Below, in pieces: positions 21,477-30,087 of a stretch of 64,000 bases of DNA; position 1 is the first letter of the stretch; every line of letters begins with the position of its first letter. The notes under the pieces were generated by a model. It did not search any database, was not told where the DNA came from, and saw nothing but the letters and a program-made list of their open reading frames with translations. The DNA is from Mycolicibacterium anyangense (GTDB lineage Bacteria; Actinomycetota; Actinomycetes; Mycobacteriales; Mycobacteriaceae). The stretch spans positions 3,658,001 through 3,722,000 of the forward strand of contig NZ_AP022620.1 in assembly GCF_010731855.1 (NCBI RefSeq), written 5' to 3'. The position numbers and the translations under genes are program-made.

Positions 21477-22309
21477 CCACCCCGACGCACGTAAGCCTCG
21501 CGCGCCCGCAACAGGATCTCGGCGGGCCGGTCCTCCGCAATCACGCGGATGACCTCCCAGCCGCGTCTCTCCACCATGGGCAGACGCCGAAGATCCTTGA
21601 CGTACTGGCGGCGATCACTGCGATGTTGGTCTCCGTCGTACTCGAACGCAAGCTTGATGTCGCGGTAGCCCATATCCAGATAGGCCACCGGCACGCCGCC
21701 CTCCATCACCGGGATCTGTGTCTCAGGAATCGGCAGTCCACCGTCGATCAATAGCAGTCTGAGCCAGCTTTCCTTGGGCGATGCGGCCCCCGGGTCGACG
21801 AGTGGCAAGAGCTCACGGAGTTGACGCACACCCCGGACCGGGCCATACCGGCGCATGATCTGCTCGACATCAACGGCGGCGAACGGGGCAGCACGCATAA
21901 GCGCATCCAGTCGTCCTAGAGCGTCCGCGCGCTTCTGGTATCGCCCAAGCTCAAATGCGGTACGCGCCGGCGTGGTCACCGGCAAGCCGCCCACTTCGGT
22001 GACTTCGTCGTCGGCCAATCGATCCATCCGAATGACCAACCCAGCCTGCCGACGTCGTTCCGCTACCAGAACTTCGATCGGCTCGTCATCACGAATCCAC
22101 TGTGCACCGTGCAAAGCCGACGCTGCCGAACCGGCGATGACGCCAGTTCGGTCGGTATACAGCCATGCGCCGCGTGCCCGGTCTCCCAGGCTTGGCTCTG
22201 CATATTTCGGCACGTACACGCCGCGGAACAGCTGCCGATACCAACGGCGTAGATCGTGTCGTGAAACGCCATCGCCCAGCGCTTCCCTACCGAGAAATAT
22301 TTCAGTCAT
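21428..22309 (-). CDS. Rv3714c-like protein with AbiEi-type N-terminus and DUF559/Vsr-like C-terminal domain
   Basis: A 293-residue protein of a family found in many copies in actinobacteria. The N-terminal half resembles AbiEi-type winged-helix proteins (SRHDLRRWYRQLFRGVYVP; GVIAGSAASALHGA). The C-terminal part resembles the very-short-patch-repair endonuclease fold: the acidic FEYDGDQHRSDRRQYVKD (about residues 220-240) and WEVIRVIAEDRP could supply metal and DNA ligands. The ATG at 22309 begins MTEIFLGREAL. The gene is bracketed by inverted copies of a 63-bp repeat, and its 3' end is made of the repeat. Function is unknown; nuclease activity is inferred from the fold only. Confidence 0.65.
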   Translation of the reverse strand: MTEIFLGREALGDGVSRHDLRRWYRQLFRGVYVPKYAEPSLGDRARGAWLYTDRTGVIAGSAASALHGAQWIRDDEPIEVLVAERRRQAGLVIRMDRLADDEVTEVGGLPVTTPARTAFELGRYQKRADALGRLDALMRAAPFAAVDVEQIMRRYGPVRGVRQLRELLPLVDPGAASPKESWLRLLLIDGGLPIPETQIPVMEGGVPVAYLDMGYRDIKLAFEYDGDQHRSDRRQYVKDLRRLPMVERRGWEVIRVIAEDRPAEILLRAREAYVRRGGAEIDEMARSTRTFAA

Positions 22310-22340
22310 GGCGGCATCGTCGTCCAAGGGTCCGACAGTG

Positions 22341-22403
22341 CGCCGAGATCGACGAAATGGTGCGGTCTACTCGCACTTCTGCGCCGGTTTGTCGGTTTCG
22401 GCG
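22341..22403 (+). repeat. 63-bp dispersed palindromic repeat, copy A
   Basis: It starts CGCCGAGATCGAC and ends GTCGGTTTCGGCG; these ends are 13-bp imperfect inverted repeats. It lies just upstream of the gene at 21428-22309 and points opposite to copy C, so that gene is enclosed by inverted copies. It also separates that gene from recR. A related copy lies at 33900-33963. Confidence 0.75.
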
Positions 22404-22422
22404 CAAAGAGGGGCAAAGGGAA

Positions 22423-23034
22423 CTAGACCATGGCGCGGCGGCCGACCAGGGCTCGGCCCAGCGTCAGCTCGTCGGCGAACTCCAGGTCACCGCCCATCGG
22501 CAGGCCCGAAGCAATCCTGGTGACGGTCAGCCCCGGGATGTCGCGCAGGATCCGCACCAAATACGTTGCGGTGGCTTCACCTTCGGTGTTCGGATCGGTC
22601 GCGATGATCACCTCGGTGATGTCCACCCCATCGACCCGTTCACCAATTCTGTTGAGCAGCTGACGAATTCGCAGCTGATCCGGCCCGATCCCGGACAGCG
22701 GATCCAGCGCCCCACCCAGGACGTGGTAGCGACCGCGAAACTCGCGCGTCCGCTCGACGGCCTGCACGTCCTTGGGCTCCTCGACCACGCACACCTGCGT
22801 ACCGTCACGCCGGGCGTCGCTGCAGATCCGACAGCGCTGCGCGTCGGACACGTTGCCGCACACCTCGCAGAACTGCACCCCGTCGCGCACCCGCGCCAGA
22901 ACCGCGGTCAGCCGGTCGATGTCCGGCGGTTCCACCGACAGCAGATGGAACGCGATGCGCTGGGCACTCTTGGGCCCGATACCCGGCAGCTTGCCGAGCT
23001 CGTCGATCAGATCCTGGACGGGGCCTTCGAACAC
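22423..23034 (-). CDS. recR: recombination mediator RecR
   Basis: RecR loads RecA at gaps together with RecO/RecF. The 203-residue protein has the helix-hairpin-helix [18 protein letters not shown], a zinc finger with Cys56, Cys59, Cys68 and Cys71, and a Toprim domain ([20 protein letters not shown]). The GTG at 23034 ([10 protein letters not shown]) is preferred because all RecR proteins begin here. A longer frame continues upstream only by overlapping ybaB out of frame. The gene starts four bases after ybaB, the classic ybaB-recR pair. Confidence 0.97.
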   Translation of the reverse strand: MFEGPVQDLIDELGKLPGIGPKSAQRIAFHLLSVEPPDIDRLTAVLARVRDGVQFCEVCGNVSDAQRCRICSDARRDGTQVCVVEEPKDVQAVERTREFRGRYHVLGGALDPLSGIGPDQLRIRQLLNRIGERVDGVDITEVIIATDPNTEGEATATYLVRILRDIPGLTVTRIASGLPMGGDLEFADELTLGRALVGRRAMV

Positions 23035-23038
23035 AGCG

Positions 23039-23455
23039 TCAGACCGTCGGGATCCCGGGCGTACCGAGACCACCGGCACCTGGAATACCGGGCGGAGTCT
23101 GGTTGGCCAGCGGTCCCAGATGCGTCTGGGCCAGGATCGTGAACTGCCGGGACGCGTCGGCGATGGCACCGACGACCAGGTCCTGCAGCGTCTCGACATC
23201 GGAGGGGTCGACGACCTTGGGGTCGATGCGCACCCCGACCACCTGTCCGCTGCCCTTCATCGTCACCTGCACCAGCCCGCCGCCGGCCTGACCCTGCACC
23301 TCGGAGGCGGCCAGCGCCTCCTGGGCTTCCATCAGCTTCTGCTGCAACTGCTGGGCCTGCTCCAGCGCGGCCTGCAGACCGGGCATCAGCTGATCGCGCA
23401 CCTGCTCGGCCTTCTCACGCAAACCCTCGAGGTCGGGCACTTCTCCGGGCTGCAT
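23039..23455 (-). CDS. YbaB/EbfC nucleoid-associated protein
   Basis: A 138-residue DNA-binding protein of the YbaB/EbfC family. The N-terminal helix carries an amphipathic [19 protein letters not shown] stretch, then the beta-hairpin core with [33 protein letters not shown]. The last 30 residues are a proline- and glycine-rich mycobacterial extension. Members dimerise as tweezers and coat DNA. It forms an operon with recR and is divergent from ami1. Confidence 0.92.
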   Translation of the reverse strand: MQPGEVPDLEGLREKAEQVRDQLMPGLQAALEQAQQLQQKLMEAQEALAASEVQGQAGGGLVQVTMKGSGQVVGVRIDPKVVDPSDVETLQDLVVGAIADASRQFTILAQTHLGPLANQTPPGIPGAGGLGTPGIPTV

Positions 23456-23544
23456 GACGGTCTCCTTGCATCTTGGTCTCGACTTGGTTTCGCCTGGGGA
23501 TTCCGGCGCTCGCCGACTTCAAGCCTAGACGCCAAAGAGTTACG

Positions 23545-24318
23545 GTGACGCGCGTGCTTATGTCCGCTTCAAGGCGTGTCGCCACCGCAGCTTGCGCCGG
23601 CCTGTTGATCGCGGCATACCCTCTGGCAAGCCCGATCACCCATGCCGCGCCCGCCAACATCGCGGGCATGATCGTGTTCCTCGACCCCGGCCACAACGGC
23701 GCCAACGACGCCTCGCTGACCAAGCAGGTCCCGACCGGCCGCGGCGGCACCAAGGACTGCCAGACCACGGGCACCAACACCGACGACGGCTTCCCCGAAC
23801 ACACCTTCAACTGGGACACCGTGCTGCTCATCCGCCAGGAGCTGACCCAGCTCGGCGTGCGCACGGCGATGTCGCGGGGTAACGACGACCAGGTGGCCGC
23901 GTGTGTGGACGAACGTGCCGCGATGGCCAACTCGTTCGCCCCCAACGCGATCGTGTCGATCCACGCCGACGGCGGACCGCCCACCGGCCGCGGCTTCCAC
24001 GTGCTGTACTCCAGCCCGCCGCTGAACCAGGCACAGGCCGGACCATCCGTGCAGTTCGCCCGGGTCATGCGCGACACCCTGGCCGCCTCGGGCCTGACAC
24101 CGTCGACCTACATCGGCACCGACGGGCTCAACCCGCGCGCCGACATCGCCGGCCTGAACCTGGCCCAGTACCCGTCGATCCTCATCGAGCTGGGCAACAT
24201 GAAGAACCCGGCGGACTCGGCACTGATGGAAAGCCCGGAAGGCCGGCAGAAGTACGCCTCCGCCGTCGTGCAGGGCATCGCGGCGTTCCTGGCCACCCAG
24301 CCGCCGCGCACCAGCTGA
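23545..24318 (+). CDS. ami1: N-acetylmuramoyl-L-alanine amidase (Rv3717-like)
   Basis: A secreted zinc amidase that cleaves the amide bond between muramic acid and the peptide stem of peptidoglycan. After a signal peptide (about residues 1-35, ending in THAAPA) comes the amidase_3 fold. From the GTG start the zinc ligands are His50, Glu85 and His140, and the catalytic glutamate is Glu215. These are all offset by exactly 15 from His35, Glu70, His125 and Glu200 as I remember them for Rv3717. The start could also be the GTG at 23554 or the ATG at 23560. There is no separate cell-wall-binding domain. It is divergent from ybaB. Confidence 0.92.
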   Translation: MTRVLMSASRRVATAACAGLLIAAYPLASPITHAAPANIAGMIVFLDPGHNGANDASLTKQVPTGRGGTKDCQTTGTNTDDGFPEHTFNWDTVLLIRQELTQLGVRTAMSRGNDDQVAACVDERAAMANSFAPNAIVSIHADGGPPTGRGFHVLYSSPPLNQAQAGPSVQFARVMRDTLAASGLTPSTYIGTDGLNPRADIAGLNLAQYPSILIELGNMKNPADSALMESPEGRQKYASAVVQGIAAFLATQPPRTS

Positions 24319-24351
24319 TTGCCCGCGTCGCTCCACTCCAGCCCGCCGGAG

Positions 24352-24792
24352 CTAAGCCGTTTCGACGGTCTTCTTCAGGTTGGCCAGCACCTCGTCCTGG
24401 ATGCGGCGCAGGCCCAACGGCGCGAACGTCTTCTCGAAGAAGCCCTTGACGCCACCCGCGCCGGTCCAGGTGGTCTTGACGGTGACGGTGGAGCCCGGCC
24501 CGGCCGGCGCGACGGTCCAGTTGGTCACCATCGAGGAGTTGGCGTCCTTCTCGATGACGGTGTGACCGGCCACGTCGACCGCTGCCTGGACCTCGCGGAC
24601 CCGCGACTTGGTGGCCTGCAGCTTCCACTTGGCCACCGTGCCCTGGCCATGGCCGCCCTGAAGCACCTGATAGTCGCTGTACTGCGACGACAGGATCTTC
24701 GGACGCACGCCCTGGTAGTCGGCGATCGCGTCGAGAACAGTGGCGGGTTCGGCGTCGATCAGGATCGTGCTGGCGGCGCTGACCTGTCCCAT
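24352..24792 (-). CDS. SRPBCC (START-like) family protein, Rv3718c-type
   Basis: A 146-residue protein of the polyketide-cyclase/START-like superfamily, which binds hydrophobic ligands in a helix-grip cavity. Typical segments are the N-terminal STILIDAEPATVLDAIADY, YQVLQGGHGQGTVAKWKL, and the C-terminal helix LRRIQDEVLANLKKTV. No catalytic residues are predicted with confidence. GAGGAG lies upstream of the ATG. It is convergent with ami1 and divergent from the lipid-methylation pair at 24884, so a lipid-related role is possible but unproven. Confidence 0.75.
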   Translation of the reverse strand: MGQVSAASTILIDAEPATVLDAIADYQGVRPKILSSQYSDYQVLQGGHGQGTVAKWKLQATKSRVREVQAAVDVAGHTVIEKDANSSMVTNWTVAPAGPGSTVTVKTTWTGAGGVKGFFEKTFAPLGLRRIQDEVLANLKKTVETA

Positions 24793-24883
24793 CAGGCAAA
24801 ACTCCTCTGGTGGCGGGGGTGTCCCGGTGTGATCATTCAGCCGAGCGGTCGCATCGGCTGGGGCTGGCGACTAGCGTAGTCGT

Positions 24884-26260
24884 GTGTCTGTTGACGCGGC
24901 ACTGACAGCTCACCGGCGGGGAGTAGAGCGACTCCTCGCCAGCTACCGCGCCATCCCGACCACGGCGTCGGTGCGGCTGGCCAAGCCGACATCCAACCTG
25001 TTCCGGGCCCGCGCCACACGCACCGCCCCGGGCCTGGACACCTCCGGACTGACCGGGGTCATCGCCGTCGACGCCGAGAACAAGACCGCCGACGTCGCCG
25101 GCATGTGCACGTATGAGGACCTGGTCGCCGCGACGCTGCCCTACGGACTGTCACCCCTGGTGGTCCCCCAGCTCAAGACGATCACCCTCGGCGGGGCCGT
25201 CACCGGGTTGGGCATCGAGTCGGCGTCCTTCCGCAACGGCCTGCCACACGAGTCGGTGTTGGAGATGGACATCCTCACCGGATCTGGCGAGGTGATCACC
25301 GCCAGCCGCGACCAGCATGCAGACCTGTTCCGCGCCTTCCCGAATTCCTATGGCACCCTTGGCTATTCGGTTCGGCTGCGGATCGAGCTGGAGACCGTCA
25401 AACCGTTCGTCGCGCTCGAGCACCTGCGGTTCCACGCCGTGGCCGACCTGGTGGCCGAGATGGACCGCATCATCGAGACCGGTGGGTATGACGGCCGGCC
25501 GGTCGACTACCTCGACGGGGTGGTGTTCAGCGCCGAGGAAAGCTACCTGTGCCTGGGTGTGCAGACCACGGCACCCGGCCCGGTCAGCGACTACACCGGG
25601 CACGACATCTACTACCGGTCGATCCAGCACGATGACGGCGTCAAAGACGACCAGCTGACCATCCACGACTACCTGTGGCGCTGGGACACCGACTGGTTCT
25701 GGTGCTCACGGGCATTCGGCGCGCAGGACCCGAAGCTGCGCCGGCTGTGGCCGCGCCGGTACCGCCGCAGCAGCGTCTACTGGAAGCTGATCGGCTACGA
25801 CCAGAAGTTCGGCATCGCCGACCGCATCGAGGCCCGGCACGGCCGCCCACCGCGGGAGCGGGTGGTCCAGGACGTCGAGGTGCCGATCGAGAACACCGAG
25901 ACGTTCGTCTCCTGGTTCCTCGACACCGTGCCGATCGAACCGATCTGGTTGTGCCCGCTGCGTCTTCGCGATCCCGACGGCTGGCCGCTGTACCCGCTGC
26001 GCGCCGACCACACCTACGTCAACATCGGGTTCTGGTCGTCGGTACCGGCCGATCCCCACCATGAGGGACACACCAATCGGGTCATCGAGCAGAAAATCAG
26101 TGACCTGCACGGCCACAAGTCGCTGTACTCGGATTCGTTCTACGGCCGCGAGGAGTTTGACGAGCTCTACGGCGGAGAAACCTACAAGACCGTCAAGAAG
26201 ATCTACGACCCCGATTCGCGTCTGCTGGACCTGTACGCAAAGGCGGTGCAACGACAATGA
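24884..26260 (+). CDS. FAD-binding oxidoreductase, BfaA/TmsB-like
   Basis: A 458-residue protein with a PCMH-type FAD-binding domain (VDAENKTADVAGMCTYEDLV; TLGGAVTGLGIESASFRNG, about residues 55-115) and a DHCR24-like C-terminal half. Its partner methyltransferase overlaps it by four bases. Similar pairs in actinobacteria make 10-methyl branched acids such as tuberculostearic acid: the methyltransferase makes 10-methylene acyl chains and the flavoprotein reduces them. This is the Rv3719-Rv3720 backbone pair, a paralogue of the characterised one, so the exact lipid is uncertain. A TAGCGT -10 box at 24872-24877 suggests a leaderless start. Confidence 0.75.
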   Translation: MSVDAALTAHRRGVERLLASYRAIPTTASVRLAKPTSNLFRARATRTAPGLDTSGLTGVIAVDAENKTADVAGMCTYEDLVAATLPYGLSPLVVPQLKTITLGGAVTGLGIESASFRNGLPHESVLEMDILTGSGEVITASRDQHADLFRAFPNSYGTLGYSVRLRIELETVKPFVALEHLRFHAVADLVAEMDRIIETGGYDGRPVDYLDGVVFSAEESYLCLGVQTTAPGPVSDYTGHDIYYRSIQHDDGVKDDQLTIHDYLWRWDTDWFWCSRAFGAQDPKLRRLWPRRYRRSSVYWKLIGYDQKFGIADRIEARHGRPPRERVVQDVEVPIENTETFVSWFLDTVPIEPIWLCPLRLRDPDGWPLYPLRADHTYVNIGFWSSVPADPHHEGHTNRVIEQKISDLHGHKSLYSDSFYGREEFDELYGGETYKTVKKIYDPDSRLLDLYAKAVQRQ

Positions 26261-27570
26261 CCACGTTCCGCGACAACCCTGCTGAGGCTGCCGGCAAGCT
26301 CAGCCTTGCCGAGATCCTCGAGATGTTCACCGCCGGTGGCGAGCTTCCGCTGAAGTTCAGCGCCTACGACGGCAGCAGCGCTGGCCCCAAGGATGCCGAA
26401 CTGGGCCTGGATCTGCTCACCCCGCGCGGCACCACGTATCTCGCCACCGCGCCCGGCGACCTGGGTCTGGCCCGCGCCTATGTGGCGGGTGATCTGGCCA
26501 CCCAGGGTGTGCACCCGGGCGACCCCTACGAACTGCTCAAGGCGCTGGCCCAGAAGCTGGATTTCAAGCGGCCGCCGGCCCGCATGCTCGTCGACATCGT
26601 GCGATCCATCGGCATCGAGCGGCTCAAGCCGATCGCCCCGCCGCCCCAGGAGGCGTTGCCGCGCTGGCGGCGGATGGCCGAGGGTCTGCGGCACAGCAAG
26701 AAGCGCGACGCCGACGCCATCCACCACCACTACGACGTGTCGAACACGTTCTACGAGTGGGTGCTCGGACCGTCGATGACCTACACCTGCGCCTGCTATC
26801 CGAACGCGGAGGCGACGCTGGAAGAGGCCCAGGACAACAAGTACCGCCTGGTCTTCGAGAAGCTGAATCTCAAGCCGGGTGACCGGCTGCTCGACGTGGG
26901 GTGCGGCTGGGGCAGCATGGTGCGCCACGCCGCCCGCAACGGTGTGCGGGCGATCGGTGTGACGCTCTCCCGGGAGCAGGCGGCGTGGGCGCAGAAGGCG
27001 ATCGCCGACGAGGGCCTGGCCGATCTGGCCGAGGTGCGCCACATGGATTACCGCGACGTACTGGAGAGCGGTTTCGACGCGGTGTCCTCGATCGGGCTCA
27101 CCGAGCACATCGGGGTGGCCAACTACCCGGCCTACTTCGCTTTCCTGAAGTCCAAGCTGCGCACCGGCGGCCTGCTGCTCAACCACTGCATCACCCGGCC
27201 GGACAATCGGACCGGCCCCAGCGCCGGCGGGTTCATCGACCGCTACGTGTTCCCCGACGGGGAGCTCACCGGTTCGGGACGCATCATCACCGAGATACAG
27301 GACATCGGTCTCGAGGTGGTCCACGAGGAGAATCTGCGCCACCACTACGCGATGACGTTGCGGGACTGGTGCCGCAACCTCGTCGAGCATTGGGACGAGG
27401 CTGTCGCCGAGGTGGGCCTGCCCGTCGCCAAGGTGTGGGGTCTCTACATGGCCGGCTCGCGGCTGGGCTTCGAAACCAATGTGGTTCAGCTGCACCAGGT
27501 TCTGGCGGTCAAGCTCGATCCCAAGGGCGGCGACGGCGGGCTGCCGCTGCGCCCGTGGTGGAACGCCTAG
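26257..27570 (+). CDS. SAM-dependent fatty-acyl methyltransferase, cyclopropane synthase-like
   Basis: A 437-residue enzyme of the cyclopropane-fatty-acyl-phospholipid synthase family. The SAM loop is LLDVGCGWGSMVRHAA. The family-typical HHHYDVSNTFYEWVLG and SMTYTCACY precede it, and SIGLTEHIGVANYPAYF carries the active-site glutamate. An N-terminal region of about 140 residues is longer than in mycolic-acid cyclopropane synthases, as in whole-phospholipid enzymes. It is co-translated with the FAD oxidoreductase through an ATGA overlap. It probably methylenates unsaturated phospholipid acyl chains. Confidence 0.82.
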   Translation: MTTFRDNPAEAAGKLSLAEILEMFTAGGELPLKFSAYDGSSAGPKDAELGLDLLTPRGTTYLATAPGDLGLARAYVAGDLATQGVHPGDPYELLKALAQKLDFKRPPARMLVDIVRSIGIERLKPIAPPPQEALPRWRRMAEGLRHSKKRDADAIHHHYDVSNTFYEWVLGPSMTYTCACYPNAEATLEEAQDNKYRLVFEKLNLKPGDRLLDVGCGWGSMVRHAARNGVRAIGVTLSREQAAWAQKAIADEGLADLAEVRHMDYRDVLESGFDAVSSIGLTEHIGVANYPAYFAFLKSKLRTGGLLLNHCITRPDNRTGPSAGGFIDRYVFPDGELTGSGRIITEIQDIGLEVVHEENLRHHYAMTLRDWCRNLVEHWDEAVAEVGLPVAKVWGLYMAGSRLGFETNVVQLHQVLAVKLDPKGGDGGLPLRPWWNA

Positions 27571-27589
27571 GCTGACCGGCCGCCCGTCG

Positions 27590-27964
27590 CTACACCGGGT
27601 TGGGCGCGCCCTGGTCCCCGCAGCGGTTCTTGATGTCCTGCAACGGCTGCCGGATTCCGGCGATGTCGGCCTTCACGTCGGGGTTCGCGGCCATATAGGC
27701 CTTCACCTTGGCCAGCACCTGAGCGCGCGGCAGACCACCCAGGCTGGTGAAGAAGGCGTTCACGTCAGGGTGGGTGAACAGGTACACCGACGTGGCGGCC
27801 TGCACCCCGGTGCGCACCCCTTCCAGGTCGGCGGCCGTGCAGTTGGGTGGGGGCGGCGGCGCGTCAGGATCAGCCGACGCCAGTGGCATGGCACCCACCA
27901 TCGTCAGGGTCAGCGCGCCGAACGTCGCTGCCGTCAGTCGCCGGGTCAGAAGAGTCCTGGGCAT
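27590..27964 (-). CDS. secreted mycobacterial haemophore-like (MHB domain) protein
   Basis: A 124-residue exported protein. The signal peptide (MPRTLLTRRLTAATFGAL then TLTMVGAMPLASA) ends near residue 33. The mature part has a PPPPP linker and one helical domain with two cysteines, NCTAADLEG and IKNRCGDQG, that can form a disulfide. HPDVNAFFTSLGGLP and VKAYMAANPDVKADI match the mycobacterial haem-binding (Rv0203-like) family. The ATG at 27964 is preferred to a start 17 codons earlier because it gives a normal signal peptide. Haem binding is inferred from the family. Confidence 0.7.
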   Translation of the reverse strand: MPRTLLTRRLTAATFGALTLTMVGAMPLASADPDAPPPPPNCTAADLEGVRTGVQAATSVYLFTHPDVNAFFTSLGGLPRAQVLAKVKAYMAANPDVKADIAGIRQPLQDIKNRCGDQGAPNPV

Positions 27965-28092
27965 CGCCGCTCGATTCCGTCCTAGTCCCGGTGCGGCCCA
28001 CATCGGACCGCACACACCGGGTTCGACGGTAGGGGGCGTTGGGCAGGAGTGCGCTGCGAGGAAGGCCGATTCGCCGATTACACAGCAAATCC

Positions 28093-30030
28093 TCAGCCGT
28101 CGATCCTCCGGGCACCCAACTCGGTCTGCAGCAGCTCCAGCGCCACCTCTTCAGGGTCACGGCGCGGGGCCGAGTCCTCCTCGCGGTTCACTTCGGCGAT
28201 CATGCTGTCTTCTTCGGCCCGCTGCGCCTCGACCGGGTCGGGAGCGGGCTCCGGCGGCAGCGGTTCAGCGGCGGCGACGACGGGCCCTGCCGAGCCCACC
28301 TCGCACCGCACCCGCCAATCCACCCCGAGGGCGTCCTTGAGCGCGTCACGGATGACGTCGGCGTTGCGCTGCTCACTGAGCCGCTTGGCCAGCGGGGCGG
28401 ACTCGTGCGCGAGCACCAGGGTGTCACCGTCGACCGCGCGCACGACCGCACCGGCCAGCATCACCTCGGTGGTGCGGCTGCGCTGTCGGACCTTCTCGCG
28501 GACCGTGGACCACATGCTGCGCACCGCGGCCGCGCCGGGCTCACCCGCGTGGGCTGCCGGGGCGGGTGTGGGCTCGGGGACCGGCTTGGGCTGAGGTGCA
28601 ACAGGTTCCGGCTTGGCGACGGGCGCGGGCGGGGCGACGGGTTCGGGTCTGGCGACGGGTTCCGGTCTGGCCACTGGCTCGGGCCTGGCCGCCGGGGCAG
28701 GTGGCGCGGCGGGTTCGGGTGCGGCGACCGGTTCCGGGCGGGGAGCCGGCGGCGGCTCCGGCGCGGACGCGGGCGGCGCAGCGGGTGCGGCCGGTTGCGC
28801 CTGCGTCTTGCGCACGTACTGCTTGGCCGGAGCTGCGGACGTCGAGCTCAGCGCGGCCTCACCGGCCGGAATCGAGATCTCCATCCGGGTCTCGATACGT
28901 TCGATGCGCTGCAGCAGCGCCGATTCGGTGTCACTGGCCGACGGGAGCAGCAGCCGCGCACACACGACTTCGAGCAGCAGCCGGGGCGCGGTGGCTCCGC
29001 GCATCTCGCCGAGCCCAGCGTGCACCACCTCGGCGTAGCGGGCCAGCGTCGCCGGACCCAACCGGGCGGCCTGATCCCGCATCCGCTCCAGCACATCGTC
29101 GGGCGCGTCCACCACACCTCGGGTTGCGGCATCCGGAACCGCTTGCAGCACAATCAGATCGCGGAACCGCTCCAGCAGATCCGTGGCGAACCGGCGCGGA
29201 TCATGACCGGCGTCGATCACCGACTCGACCGCGCCGAACAGTGCCGCTGCGTCACCCGCGGCCAGGGCGTCCACCGCATCGTCGATCAGCGCCACATCGG
29301 TGGCGCCCAGCAGACCCAGCGCCCGCTGGTAGTGCACCCGGTTGTCCTGGGCGCCGGCCAGCAGCTGATCGAGCACCGAGAGCGTGTCACGCGGTGAGCC
29401 GCCACCCGCCCGGATCACCAGCGGGAAGACGGCGTCGTCGACCTGGACGTCCTCGGAAGCCAGGATCCGCTCGATCAGCGACCGCATGGTGCGCGGCGCC
29501 AGCAGCCGGAACGGATAGTGGTGGGTGCGCGACCGGATGGTCGGCAGCACCTTCTCCGGTTCGGTGGTGGCGAAGACGAAGATCAGGTGCTCGGGCGGCT
29601 CCTCGACGATCTTGAGCAGCGCGTTGAAACCCGCAGTGGTGACCATGTGGGCTTCGTCGACGATGAAGATGCGGTAGCGCGACTGGGCCGGCGCATAGAA
29701 CGCGCGGTCGCGCAGTTCGCGGGTGTCGTCCACACCGCCGTGGCTGGCGGCGTCGAGCTCGGTGACGTCCACCGAGCCGCCGCCGTTGGGTGCCAGCGCC
29801 ACACACGAGGCGCACACCCCGCATGGGGTGGGGGTGGGCCCCTGCTCACAGTTCAGCGAGCGGGCCAGGATGCGCGCCGATGACGTCTTGCCGCACCCGC
29901 GCGGGCCGGAAAACAGATAGGCATGGTTGATCCGGCCGGCCGACAATGCCGTCGACAGCGGTTCGGTGACGTGCTCCTGCCCCACCACCTCGGCGAAGGT
30001 CGCCGGCCGATACTTGCGGTAGAGCGCCAC
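28093..30030 (-). CDS. dnaX: DNA polymerase III gamma/tau subunit
   Basis: The clamp-loader ATPase of the replicative polymerase. Of 645 residues, the first 370 form the AAA+ part with Walker A GPRGCGKTSS, zinc-binding CEQ...CGVCASC, Walker B FIVDEAHM and sensor 1 FATTEPEKV. A proline-rich spacer (about 400-490) is built from repeated PEPVA units, then a tau-like C-terminal domain follows. I see no slippery sequence for frameshifting, so one full-length product is expected. It lies in its usual backbone position. Confidence 0.96.
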   Translation of the reverse strand: MALYRKYRPATFAEVVGQEHVTEPLSTALSAGRINHAYLFSGPRGCGKTSSARILARSLNCEQGPTPTPCGVCASCVALAPNGGGSVDVTELDAASHGGVDDTRELRDRAFYAPAQSRYRIFIVDEAHMVTTAGFNALLKIVEEPPEHLIFVFATTEPEKVLPTIRSRTHHYPFRLLAPRTMRSLIERILASEDVQVDDAVFPLVIRAGGGSPRDTLSVLDQLLAGAQDNRVHYQRALGLLGATDVALIDDAVDALAAGDAAALFGAVESVIDAGHDPRRFATDLLERFRDLIVLQAVPDAATRGVVDAPDDVLERMRDQAARLGPATLARYAEVVHAGLGEMRGATAPRLLLEVVCARLLLPSASDTESALLQRIERIETRMEISIPAGEAALSSTSAAPAKQYVRKTQAQPAAPAAPPASAPEPPPAPRPEPVAAPEPAAPPAPAARPEPVARPEPVARPEPVAPPAPVAKPEPVAPQPKPVPEPTPAPAAHAGEPGAAAVRSMWSTVREKVRQRSRTTEVMLAGAVVRAVDGDTLVLAHESAPLAKRLSEQRNADVIRDALKDALGVDWRVRCEVGSAGPVVAAAEPLPPEPAPDPVEAQRAEEDSMIAEVNREEDSAPRRDPEEVALELLQTELGARRIDG

Positions 30031-30087
30031 GGAAGAAGGCTACCTAGACCGACCGACTTCGCCGCGACGGGTTGCGCCTGCGCTGCC

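Noticed and set aside
27990..28013. Hairpin GTGCGG/CCGCAC downstream of dnaX as its terminator
   Set aside because: The stem is only six pairs, lies about 80 bases from the dnaX stop and overlaps the promoter region of the haemophore-like gene. The evidence is too weak to list it.
28600..28760. Tandem DNA repeat in dnaX as a possible VNTR
   Set aside because: The GGTTCGGG/GGCGACGG-type repetition encodes the proline-rich PEPVA spacer in frame. It is imperfect, and such spacers are usual in actinobacterial DnaX.
28093..30030. Programmed frameshift in dnaX to make a short gamma subunit
   Set aside because: No A-rich slippery heptamer with downstream stem was found at the end of the AAA+ domain.
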